The position numbers and the translations under genes were made by a program. Shown here piece after piece: positions 36,824-44,805 of a DNA stretch of 64,000 bases; within the stretch, counting starts at the first letter, position 1; each line of letters starts with the position of its first letter. Origin of the DNA: Pseudomonas versuta (GTDB taxonomy: Bacteria > Pseudomonadota > Gammaproteobacteria > Pseudomonadales > Pseudomonadaceae); NCBI RefSeq assembly GCF_001294575.1, contig NZ_CP012676.1, positions 4,066,001 through 4,130,000 on the forward strand. The letters are read 5' to 3'. The notes below the pieces were generated by a model, which saw only the letters and a program-made list of their open reading frames with translations, had not been told where the DNA came from and made no database searches.

Positions 36824-39766
36824 TTAGCTCAATCCTAGCTCAGACCAAATGCGCCGTACGTGTTGACGTTCGACCACAAATTGATCCCCCGTGACCACCC
36901 CGGCCTCCTTCTGCAAGGCTTGCCGGTGGGCTACGGCGCGAAAGGCCTTGTAAGCCTCGCGCAACAGGGCAGCATCAGCGGCGGGTATCAGCCCGTCCTG
37001 CTCCAGCCCTTCCAGAATGCGGATGTTATCGGTGTAGCGCAGTAACGCCGGGTGTTCCCTGGACCAGGCCAGGGCCGCGTATTGCACCATAAATTCAATA
37101 TCGACGATACCTCCGGCGTCCTGCTTGAGGTCGAACGGCACCGTGGCCTGAAAGGCATTTTCAGCAGTACCTGCAGCGGTTATCCGGGTACCGAGGTTGC
37201 CGCGCATTTTGGCCCGCATCTCGCTGACTTCCTGGCGCAGGGTGTGCAAATCGCGCTCCCGGCACAGAACGCTCGCGCGCACCTGCTCGAATGCGGCCCC
37301 GACCTGCTTGCAACCCACCAGTACCCGGGCCCGCACCAGCGCCTGATGTTCCCAGGTCCAGGCTTCGTTTTGCTGGTAACGCTCGAAAGCCCCGAGCGAG
37401 CTGACCAGCAACCCCGATGCGCCTGACGGGCGCAGGCGCATATCGACGTCATACAGCTGCCCGGAGTTGGTCTGGGCGGTCAGCAAGTGGATGATGCGCT
37501 GGCCAAGACGGGTGAAAAATTGCGCGCTATCGATGGGTTTGGGTCCATCGGTGTCAGCACTGGGGTCGCCATCGTGAATAAACACCAGATCCAGATCCGA
37601 GCCGTGCCCCAGCTCGATTCCGCCCACCTTGCCATAGCCCACGATAATAAAGCCGGGATCGCACAGGCTGCCGTCCGCACGCTGCGGCGTGCCGTACTTG
37701 GCCACCGTCTGGCGCCAGGCCAGCGCCAGCACTTGTTCCAGAATCGCTTCGGCCAGCCAGGTCAGGTAATCGCTGACTTTCATTAAAGGCAGGCTGCCGG
37801 CGATTTCCGAGGCGGCCACCCGCAGGCGGTGTGCCAGCTTGAAATTACGCAAGGCCTCCATCTGCTGCTCAAGGTCGTCCTCGGGAATACGCGTCAGACG
37901 TTCGCGCAGTTCGCCAGCCAGCTCTGGGGCCAGCGGCGGCTTGAACAGACGGCTTTCATTGAGCAACTCGTCGAGCAACAACGGGAAACGGGTGATCTGC
38001 TCGGCAATCCATGGGCTGGCCGCGCACAGAGTCAGCAAACGTCGCAGGGCATCGGGGTTCTCGGTCAACAACACTAAATACGCGGAGCGCCGGGCGACTG
38101 CCTCAACCAGCGGCAACACCCGCTCCAGCACCAGATCGGGGTTGGCATGCTCCACCGCCTGAGCCAGCAGACGCGGAATAAAGGCATCCAGCCGCTCGCG
38201 CCCCAAACGCTGCATGGCCCGCAATTGCGGGCTGGAGCGCAGGCTGGCCAGCTGCTTAAGGGCCTTGGGAGCATCGATAAACCCGGCTTCTTGCAGTTGG
38301 ACGCAGGCCGCCGCGTCATCCTGGACTTCTTCCCACAACGGCAACCACTCGCCACCGACGATCAGCTCACCTTCGTCGATATCTTCTTCGTCGTCCGGGT
38401 CGGCAATTACCTGACGGAAGTGCCAGTCGATACGGCCGCGCCACTCCATCAGTTGCTCGTGGAACGCCGCCCAGCTGTCGAAGCCCATCATGAAGGCAAT
38501 ACGCGCCTGATCCTGCTCAGTGTCCGGCAGCATTTGGGTCTGGCGGTCGGCAATGGCCTGAATCGCATGCTCGGTGTAGCGCAAAAATTCATAGCCTTCA
38601 CGCAGCTCGCTGACAACCGCGGCGGGCAGGTAACCCTGACCTTCGAGGATGCTCAGCACTTTAAGCAGCGGGCGTTGCTGCAGACTGAGGTCGCGACCGC
38701 CATGGATCAGTTGAAAGGCCTGGGCGATAAATTCGACTTCACGAATCCCGCCAGCGCCCAGCTTGATGTTGTCGGCCATGCCTTTGCGCCGCACTTCCTG
38801 CTGGATCAGCTGCTTCATGGTGCGCAGCGCTTCAATCGCCGAAAAGTCGAGGTAGCGCCGATAAACGAACGGTCGCAGCAAACTGAGCAACTGCGCCCCC
38901 GCCTCCTGATCACCGGCCACTACCCGGGCCTTGATCATGGCGTAGCGCTCCCAGTCGCGACCTTGATCCTGGTAGTACTGCTCCAGTGCGTTGAAGCTCA
39001 ACACCAGCGCGCCAGAAGAACCGTAAGGCCGCAGGCGCATATCGACACGGAACACAAAACCGTCAACGGTCATCGGGTCCAGGGCCTTGATCAGGCGCTG
39101 GCCCAGGCGGATAAAGAACTCCTGATTGTCCAGCGCACGCTTTGCCCCGACAGTTTCGCCGCCCTCGGGGTAGGCGAAAATCAGGTCGATGTCCGATGAC
39201 AGATTGAGCTCCACAGCGCCCAGTTTGCCCATGCCCAGAATGACCATCTGCTGTGGCTCGCCACTGCGATTCCCGGTAGGCGTACCAAATTGCTGGCAAT
39301 GGCGCTCATACAACCAGCGATAAGCCTGATCGATGCTGGCATCGGCCATGTCCGACAGGTCGCGGCAGGTTTCAATCAGATCGGCCTGACGGTTGAGATC
39401 ACGCCAGATAATCCGGATTTGCTGACGGGTGCGCTGACGCCGCAGTACACGGCCCAGTTCGTCATCGGTGGTTGCCGTCGCCACGACAGCCGCGATTTGC
39501 CCGCACAACTCGCCAGGCTTGAAGCTGCGGTCCAGCTCCCCCGCGCGCACCAGCTCTAGCAACATCAAAGGGTCACGCAATGACTGTTCAATAAAGAAGT
39601 CACTCGCCGCACTTACCCGATCAAACGCTGCCCAGCGCTGCGGCGACCAGTCATCGAGTTCCTGCTCGCCTGCGAGTTGCGCGACCGCAGCACGCCATGA
39701 CTGTTGGCTACGGCTGGCAAGTGGCAATAAAAGGCTGGGGATTGCGGCAAGCGAGGGAAGGCTCAT
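36824..39766 (-). CDS. glnE: Glutamine synthetase adenylyltransferase/adenylyl-removing enzyme
   Basis: A 980-residue bifunctional regulator of glutamine synthetase. It has two nucleotidyltransferase domains, each with a GSD-type metal motif: LSSDIDLIFAYP in the N-terminal deadenylylating half and HGSDLDLVFIHDGD in the C-terminal adenylylating half. Linker helices lie between them. The length is full. The ATG at 39766 has an AAGGA ribosome site. It answers to PII protein state and so couples nitrogen supply to glutamine synthesis. It is divergent from aceE. Confidence 0.96.
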   Translation of the reverse strand: MSLPSLAAIPSLLLPLASRSQQSWRAAVAQLAGEQELDDWSPQRWAAFDRVSAASDFFIEQSLRDPLMLLELVRAGELDRSFKPGELCGQIAAVVATATTDDELGRVLRRQRTRQQIRIIWRDLNRQADLIETCRDLSDMADASIDQAYRWLYERHCQQFGTPTGNRSGEPQQMVILGMGKLGAVELNLSSDIDLIFAYPEGGETVGAKRALDNQEFFIRLGQRLIKALDPMTVDGFVFRVDMRLRPYGSSGALVLSFNALEQYYQDQGRDWERYAMIKARVVAGDQEAGAQLLSLLRPFVYRRYLDFSAIEALRTMKQLIQQEVRRKGMADNIKLGAGGIREVEFIAQAFQLIHGGRDLSLQQRPLLKVLSILEGQGYLPAAVVSELREGYEFLRYTEHAIQAIADRQTQMLPDTEQDQARIAFMMGFDSWAAFHEQLMEWRGRIDWHFRQVIADPDDEEDIDEGELIVGGEWLPLWEEVQDDAAACVQLQEAGFIDAPKALKQLASLRSSPQLRAMQRLGRERLDAFIPRLLAQAVEHANPDLVLERVLPLVEAVARRSAYLVLLTENPDALRRLLTLCAASPWIAEQITRFPLLLDELLNESRLFKPPLAPELAGELRERLTRIPEDDLEQQMEALRNFKLAHRLRVAASEIAGSLPLMKVSDYLTWLAEAILEQVLALAWRQTVAKYGTPQRADGSLCDPGFIIVGYGKVGGIELGHGSDLDLVFIHDGDPSADTDGPKPIDSAQFFTRLGQRIIHLLTAQTNSGQLYDVDMRLRPSGASGLLVSSLGAFERYQQNEAWTWEHQALVRARVLVGCKQVGAAFEQVRASVLCRERDLHTLRQEVSEMRAKMRGNLGTRITAAGTAENAFQATVPFDLKQDAGGIVDIEFMVQYAALAWSREHPALLRYTDNIRILEGLEQDGLIPAADAALLREAYKAFRAVAHRQALQKEAGVVTGDQFVVERQHVRRIWSELGLS

Positions 39767-39972
39767 GGTCTATCCTTGATCGGCGAAGACGTTGCCGAGT
39801 ACGGTGACAGGAAGAAACAGCGGTTAAATCCGACTGTCGAACAAAGGTTACAAATAGCTGAATTTTCTATTTAATTGGCAGCCGACCTGACATCTGAAGG
39901 TCAAATTGTAAATTACGCACCAACAATATCGATTTTTCACACAACGCAATAGGTAAGCATCCTATGCTTTCC

Positions 39973-39987
39973 TGTAGTTTTACTACT
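39973..39987. promoter_or_regulatory. Candidate FadR-subfamily (GntR) operator 1, upstream of aceE
   Basis: TGTAGT-TTT-ACTACT is an almost perfect 6-3-6 palindrome. Its core, TAGTTTTACTA, fits the TNGTNNNACNA consensus of FadR-subfamily GntR regulators, the group that includes PdhR. It is 164 nt before the aceE start. Confidence 0.65.
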
Positions 39988-40024
39988 GAGCAAGATACTC
40001 GAAAGGCTGAAATGGCCGACGATT

Positions 40025-40039
40025 TGTAGTAAAACTACA
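40025..40039. promoter_or_regulatory. Candidate FadR-subfamily (GntR) operator 2, upstream of aceE
   Basis: TGTAGT-AAA-ACTACA is a perfect 6-3-6 palindrome with the same core consensus as operator 1. The two centres are 52 bp apart, about five helical turns, so bound dimers would face the same side of the DNA. Confidence 0.68.
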
Positions 40040-40150
40040 CAACGCCGGAATCAACCCTCCGGTCATCCAAGAATTTATGTCGTCTGCCCACAAGGCCAGT
40101 CGCAAACTCAGGCAACCGATTCTGGAAGCCTTTCCGCCCTGGAGCAAGCC

Positions 40151-42796
40151 ATGCAAGACCTCGATCCCGTCGAAACCCAGGAATGGCTGGACGCCCTGGA
40201 ATCGGTTCTCGACAAAGAAGGCGAAGAACGCGCTCACTACCTGATGACCCGTATGGGTGAGCTCGCTACACGCACCGGTTCGCAACTGCCGTACGCCATC
40301 ACCACGCCATACCGCAACACGATTCCTGTTACCCACGAAGCACGCATGCCTGGCGACCTGTTCATGGAACGCCGCATTCGCTCGCTGGTACGCTGGAACG
40401 CGATGGCGATGGTTATGCGCACGAACTTGAAAGATTCTGACCTGGGCGGTCACATCTCCAGTTTCGCTTCCAGCGCAACGCTGTATGACATCGGCTTCAA
40501 CTACTTCTTCCAGGCGCCGACCGAAGAACATGGCGGCGACCTGATCTACTTCCAGGGTCACACCTCGCCAGGCGTTTACGCCCGTGCGTTCATGGAAGGC
40601 CGCATCACCGAAGACCAAATGAACAACTTCCGCCAGGAAGTCGACGGTCAGGGCCTGTCGTCCTACCCGCACCCTTGGCTGATGCCTGACTTCTGGCAGT
40701 TCCCGACTGTATCCATGGGCCTTGGCCCGATCCAGGCGATCTACCAGGCACGCTTCATGAAGTACCTGGAAGCCCGTGGCTACATTCCTGCCGGCAAGCA
40801 AAAAGTCTGGTGTTTCCTGGGCGACGGCGAGTGTGACGAGCCGGAATCCCTGGGCGCCATCTCCCTGGCAGGCCGCGAAAACCTCGACAACCTGATCTTC
40901 GTCATCAACTGCAACCTGCAGCGCCTTGATGGCCCGGTTCGCGGTAACGGCAAGATCATCCAGGAACTCGAAGGCGTGTTCCGCGGCGCTCACTGGAACG
41001 TGACCAAAGTCATCTGGGGCCGTTTCTGGGACCCACTGCTGGCCAAGGACGTCGACGGTATCCTGCAACGTCGCATGGACGAAGTCATCGACGGCGAATA
41101 CCAGAACTACAAAGCCAAAGACGGCGCGTTCGTGCGTGAGCACTTCTTCAACACGCCAGAACTCAAGGCAATGGTTGCCGATCTGTCCGACGACGAGATC
41201 TGGAAGCTCAACCGTGGCGGCCACGACCCGTACAAGGTCTACGCGGCGTACCACGAAGCGGTCAATCACAAAGACCAGCCAACCGTCATCCTGGCCAAGA
41301 CCATCAAAGGTTATGGCACCGGTGCCGGCGAAGCGAAAAACACTGCGCACAACACCAAGAAAGTTGATGTTGAAAGCCTGAAGCTGTTCCGCGACCGTTT
41401 CGACATTCCGGTCAAAGACGACGAAATCGAAAACCTGCCGTTCTTCAAGCCGGAAGACGGCAGCGCCGAAGCCCGTTACCTGAGCGAGCGTCGCACTGCA
41501 CTGGGCGGCTTCGTCCCTCAGCGCCGCGCCAAGAGCCTGAGCATCCCCACCCCGCCACTGGACACGCTAAAGGCCATCCTTGACGGTTCCGGCGACCGTG
41601 AAATTTCCACCACCATGGCTTTCGTGCGCATCCTGGCGCAGTTGGTGAAGGACAAGGACATCGGTCAGCGCATCGTTCCGATCATCCCGGACGAAGCACG
41701 CACCTTCGGTATGGAAGGCATGTTCCGCCAGCTGGGCATCTACTCGGCCGTCGGCCAGCTCTACGAGCCGGTTGATAAAGACCAGGTGATGTTCTACCGC
41801 GAAGACAAAAAAGGTCAGATTCTCGAAGAAGGCATCAACGAAGCAGGCGCCATGAGCTCCTTCATCGCCGCCGGTACATCGTACTCCAACCACAACCAGC
41901 CAATGCTGCCGTTCTACATCTTCTACTCGATGTTCGGCTTCCAGCGCATTGGCGACCTGGCCTGGGCTGCCGGCGACAGCCGCACCCGTGGCTTCCTGAT
42001 CGGCGGCACCGCCGGGCGTACCACGCTCAACGGTGAAGGCCTGCAGCACGAAGACGGTCACAGCCATATCCTGGCCAGCACCATCCCGAACTGCCGCACC
42101 TTTGATCCGACCTACGGCTATGAGCTGGCGGTGATCATTCAGGACGGCATGAAGAAGATGACCGAAGAGCAACAGGACGTCTTCTACTACATCACCGTGA
42201 TGAACGAGTCGTACCAGCAGCCAGCCATGCCGGCCGGTGTTGAGGAAGGCATCGTCAAGGGCATGTACCTGCTTGAAGAAGACACCAAGGAAGCGGCTCA
42301 CCACGTTCAGCTGATGGGCTCCGGCACCATCCTGCGCGAAGTACGTGAAGCGGCGAAAATCCTGCGTGAAGACTTCAACATCGGTGCTGACGTATGGAGC
42401 GTTACCAGCTTCAACGAACTGCGTCGCGACGGCCTGGCCGTTGAGCGCAGCAACCGTCTGCACCCGGGCCAGAAGCCCAAGCTGAGCTACGTTGAAGAGT
42501 GCCTGACTGGCCGTAAGGGTCCGGTCATTGCCTCTACCGACTACATGAAGCTGTTCGCCGAGCAGATTCGTCAGTGGGTACCGGTCAAGGAATTCAAAGT
42601 GCTGGGCACTGACGGTTTCGGCCGCAGCGACAGCCGCAAGAAACTGCGTCACTTCTTTGAAGTAGACCGTCACTTCGTGGTGTTGGCAGCCCTTGAAGCA
42701 CTGGCTGACCGTGGCGATATCGAACCCAAGGTGGTGGCTGAAGCCATCGTCAAGTTCGGCATCAACCCGGAAAAACGCAACCCACTGGACTGCTGA
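40151..42796 (+). CDS. aceE: Pyruvate dehydrogenase E1 component (homodimeric)
   Basis: An 881-residue thiamine-diphosphate enzyme that decarboxylates pyruvate and acetylates the lipoyl groups of AceF. The ThDP motif begins GDGECDEPES (Gly224-Asp225-Gly226) and ends at the NCNLQR segment. The length and the N-terminal AceF-contact region fit the homodimeric gammaproteobacterial E1. The start has a GGAG ribosome site. aceF follows after 11 nt. The two upstream palindromes suggest control by a PdhR-like repressor responding to pyruvate, which is inference. Confidence 0.97.
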   Translation: MQDLDPVETQEWLDALESVLDKEGEERAHYLMTRMGELATRTGSQLPYAITTPYRNTIPVTHEARMPGDLFMERRIRSLVRWNAMAMVMRTNLKDSDLGGHISSFASSATLYDIGFNYFFQAPTEEHGGDLIYFQGHTSPGVYARAFMEGRITEDQMNNFRQEVDGQGLSSYPHPWLMPDFWQFPTVSMGLGPIQAIYQARFMKYLEARGYIPAGKQKVWCFLGDGECDEPESLGAISLAGRENLDNLIFVINCNLQRLDGPVRGNGKIIQELEGVFRGAHWNVTKVIWGRFWDPLLAKDVDGILQRRMDEVIDGEYQNYKAKDGAFVREHFFNTPELKAMVADLSDDEIWKLNRGGHDPYKVYAAYHEAVNHKDQPTVILAKTIKGYGTGAGEAKNTAHNTKKVDVESLKLFRDRFDIPVKDDEIENLPFFKPEDGSAEARYLSERRTALGGFVPQRRAKSLSIPTPPLDTLKAILDGSGDREISTTMAFVRILAQLVKDKDIGQRIVPIIPDEARTFGMEGMFRQLGIYSAVGQLYEPVDKDQVMFYREDKKGQILEEGINEAGAMSSFIAAGTSYSNHNQPMLPFYIFYSMFGFQRIGDLAWAAGDSRTRGFLIGGTAGRTTLNGEGLQHEDGHSHILASTIPNCRTFDPTYGYELAVIIQDGMKKMTEEQQDVFYYITVMNESYQQPAMPAGVEEGIVKGMYLLEEDTKEAAHHVQLMGSGTILREVREAAKILREDFNIGADVWSVTSFNELRRDGLAVERSNRLHPGQKPKLSYVEECLTGRKGPVIASTDYMKLFAEQIRQWVPVKEFKVLGTDGFGRSDSRKKLRHFFEVDRHFVVLAALEALADRGDIEPKVVAEAIVKFGINPEKRNPLDC

Positions 42797-42807
42797 GGAG
42801 AATATTT

Positions 42808-44448
42808 GTGAGCGAACTCATTCGAGTACCTGACATCGGCAGCGGTGACGGCGAAGTCATCGAACTGTTTGTAAAAGTCGGCGACCGTATCGAAGCCGAC
42901 CAGAGCATCCTGACCCTGGAGTCGGACAAGGCGAGCATGGAAATCCCTGCTCCCAAGGCCGGCGTGGTCAAGAGCCTGAAGGTCAAGCTGGGCGACCGCC
43001 TGAAAGAAGGCGACGAACTGCTGGAGCTGGAAGTTGAAGGTGGCGCTGCTGCACCTGAAGCACCAGCCCCTGCGGCGCCTGCTGCCGCCGCTGAAAAGCC
43101 GGCCGCCGCCCCTGTTGCCGAGGCCCCTGCGGCCCCGGCTGCAGCACCTGCACAATCCACCGTCCAGGACATTCACGTCCCGGACATCGGTTCGTCGGGC
43201 AAAGCCAAAATCATCGAGATCCTGGTCAAGGCCGGCGATACCGTTGAGGCTGATCAATCGCTGATCACCCTCGAATCCGACAAAGCCAGCATGGAAATTC
43301 CATCGCCGGCCGCCGGTGTGGTTGAAAGCATTTCGGTCAAGCTGGACGACGAAGTCGGCACTGGCGACTTCATCCTCAAGCTCAAGGTAGCGGGCGCCGC
43401 TGCGCCAGCTGCACCGGCTCAGGCGCCAGCACCTGCTGCGGCCACAGCTGAAGCGCCAGTGGCTGCTCCTGCAGCTGCACCGGCTACCAAAGCCACGGCA
43501 CCTGCCCCGGCCGCCGCACCTGCGCCAAGCGGTGCCAAAGTTCACGCCGGCCCGGCCGTGCGTCAACTGGCCCGCGAGTTCGGCGTCGAGCTGAACGCGG
43601 TCAGCCCGAGCGGCCCGCACGGTCGTGTGATCAAGGAAGACGTGCAGGCTTACGTCAAAGCCATGATGCAGAAGGCCAAGGAAGCTCCAGCAGCCGGCGC
43701 AACCGGCGGCGCGGGCATTCCTCCGATCCCTGTAGTGGACTTCAGCCGCTTCGGCGAAGTTGAAGAAGTGGCCATGACCCGCCTGATGCAAATCGGCGCG
43801 TCGAGCCTGCACCGCAGCTGGCTGAACATCCCGCACGTGACTCAGTTCGACCAGGCTGACATCACCGAGCTGGAAGCCTTCCGCGTCGCGCAAAAAGCCG
43901 TCGCAGAAAAAGCTGGCGTGAAGCTGACCGTACTGCCTCTGCTGCTCAAGTCCTGCGCCCACCTGCTCAAGGAAATGCCGGACTTCAACAGCTCGCTGGC
44001 GCCAAGCGGCAAAGCGATCATCCGCAAGAAGTACGTCAACATCGGCTTTGCCGTAGACACCCCGGATGGCCTGCTGGTCCCTGTGATCAAAAACGTCGAC
44101 CAGAAAAGCCTGCTGCAACTTGCCGCGGAGGCCGCTGCACTGGCTGCCAAAGCCCGTGACAAGAAGCTCACTGCCGACGACATGCAGGGCGCCTGCTTCA
44201 CCATTTCCAGCCTCGGGCACATCGGCGGCACCGGCTTCACGCCGATCGTCAATGCACCGGAAGTGGCGATCCTCGGCGTTTCCAAGGCAACCATCCAGCC
44301 AGTCTGGGACGGCAAAGCCTTCCAGCCGAAACTGATGCTGCCTCTGTCGCTGTCCTACGATCACCGCGTGATCAACGGCGCGGCGGCTGCACGCTTCACC
44401 AAGCGCCTGAGCGACTTGCTGGGCGACATCCGCACTATCCTGTTGTAA
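42808..44448 (+). CDS. aceF: Pyruvate dehydrogenase E2, dihydrolipoamide acetyltransferase
   Basis: A 546-residue E2 subunit forming the core of the pyruvate dehydrogenase complex. It has two lipoyl domains with modified Lys41 and Lys159 in DKASMEIP motifs, joined by long Ala/Pro-rich linkers, then a peripheral-subunit-binding domain (about 245-290). The C-terminal acetyltransferase domain has the active site HRVING, with His519. Asn523 replaces the more usual Asp, as I recall for Azotobacter E2. The GTG start has GAGGAG upstream. Two lipoyl domains, not three, is the usual pseudomonad number. Confidence 0.96.
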   Translation: MSELIRVPDIGSGDGEVIELFVKVGDRIEADQSILTLESDKASMEIPAPKAGVVKSLKVKLGDRLKEGDELLELEVEGGAAAPEAPAPAAPAAAAEKPAAAPVAEAPAAPAAAPAQSTVQDIHVPDIGSSGKAKIIEILVKAGDTVEADQSLITLESDKASMEIPSPAAGVVESISVKLDDEVGTGDFILKLKVAGAAAPAAPAQAPAPAAATAEAPVAAPAAAPATKATAPAPAAAPAPSGAKVHAGPAVRQLAREFGVELNAVSPSGPHGRVIKEDVQAYVKAMMQKAKEAPAAGATGGAGIPPIPVVDFSRFGEVEEVAMTRLMQIGASSLHRSWLNIPHVTQFDQADITELEAFRVAQKAVAEKAGVKLTVLPLLLKSCAHLLKEMPDFNSSLAPSGKAIIRKKYVNIGFAVDTPDGLLVPVIKNVDQKSLLQLAAEAAALAAKARDKKLTADDMQGACFTISSLGHIGGTGFTPIVNAPEVAILGVSKATIQPVWDGKAFQPKLMLPLSLSYDHRVINGAAAARFTKRLSDLLGDIRTILL

Positions 44449-44454
44449 GCCACG

Positions 44455-44482
44455 CCCCGGCCTTCTTCACCGAAGGCCGGGG
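44455..44482 (+). other. GC-rich hairpin just after aceF
   Basis: CCCCGGCCTTC pairs with GAAGGCCGGGG across a 6-base loop, six bases after the aceF stop. It lacks a T run, so it is more likely a 3'-end stabiliser or partial attenuator than a full terminator. Confidence 0.6.
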
Positions 44483-44520
44483 TAGCGCACAGTTTTCCGG
44501 GCGCCACGCTCGTACCTCAA

Positions 44521-44547
44521 CCCCGCCCGTTTGGCGGGGCTTTTTTT
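44521..44547 (+). terminator. Rho-independent terminator of aceEF
   Basis: The stem CCCCGCC/GGCGGGG with a five-base loop is followed by C and seven T residues on the plus strand, the textbook form of an intrinsic terminator. Confidence 0.92.
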
Positions 44548-44805
44548 GCCCGCGATTTTTGCCGGTCATCCGACTCACCCCATAACCCTGAATGAACTGT
44601 GGCACCGATGACGACAGAACCGGGCAGACAGTCATAAAAACGCAATAGCCGACGGACAACCTGCAGCTATCGGCAAGCCCGCCGATAGCGCCTAGAGTCA
44701 TCATGCTCACTTGTCAGCACCGTAAGCATGATGCAACCTTGCCCAAGACCGCAGGACCAGGGCGCCAGCCCGTATGCAATCAGCATTTGTGAAGCGAGTG
44801 TCTTA

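Larger units (their letters stand above)
39767..40150. other. 384-nt glnE-aceE divergent control region
   Basis: The first 130 nt are AT-rich for this genome and must hold the glnE promoter. The part nearer aceE holds two TGTAGT-N3-ACTAC palindromes, listed separately. I see no gene here and no unambiguous -35/-10 pair. Confidence 0.5.
44449..44805. other. 357-nt aceF-dipA intergenic region
   Basis: It holds a GC-rich hairpin (44455-44482), the aceEF terminator (44521-44547) and about 250 nt leading to dipA. The longer reading frame opening at 44728 is an upstream extension of dipA that I do not accept. I see no other gene. Confidence 0.6.

Noticed and set aside
42670-44364. A 564-codon minus-strand frame opposite aceF
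   Set aside because: It is the complement of the Ala/Pro-rich linkers and lipoyl domains of aceF, giving low-complexity Arg/Gly runs with no domain.
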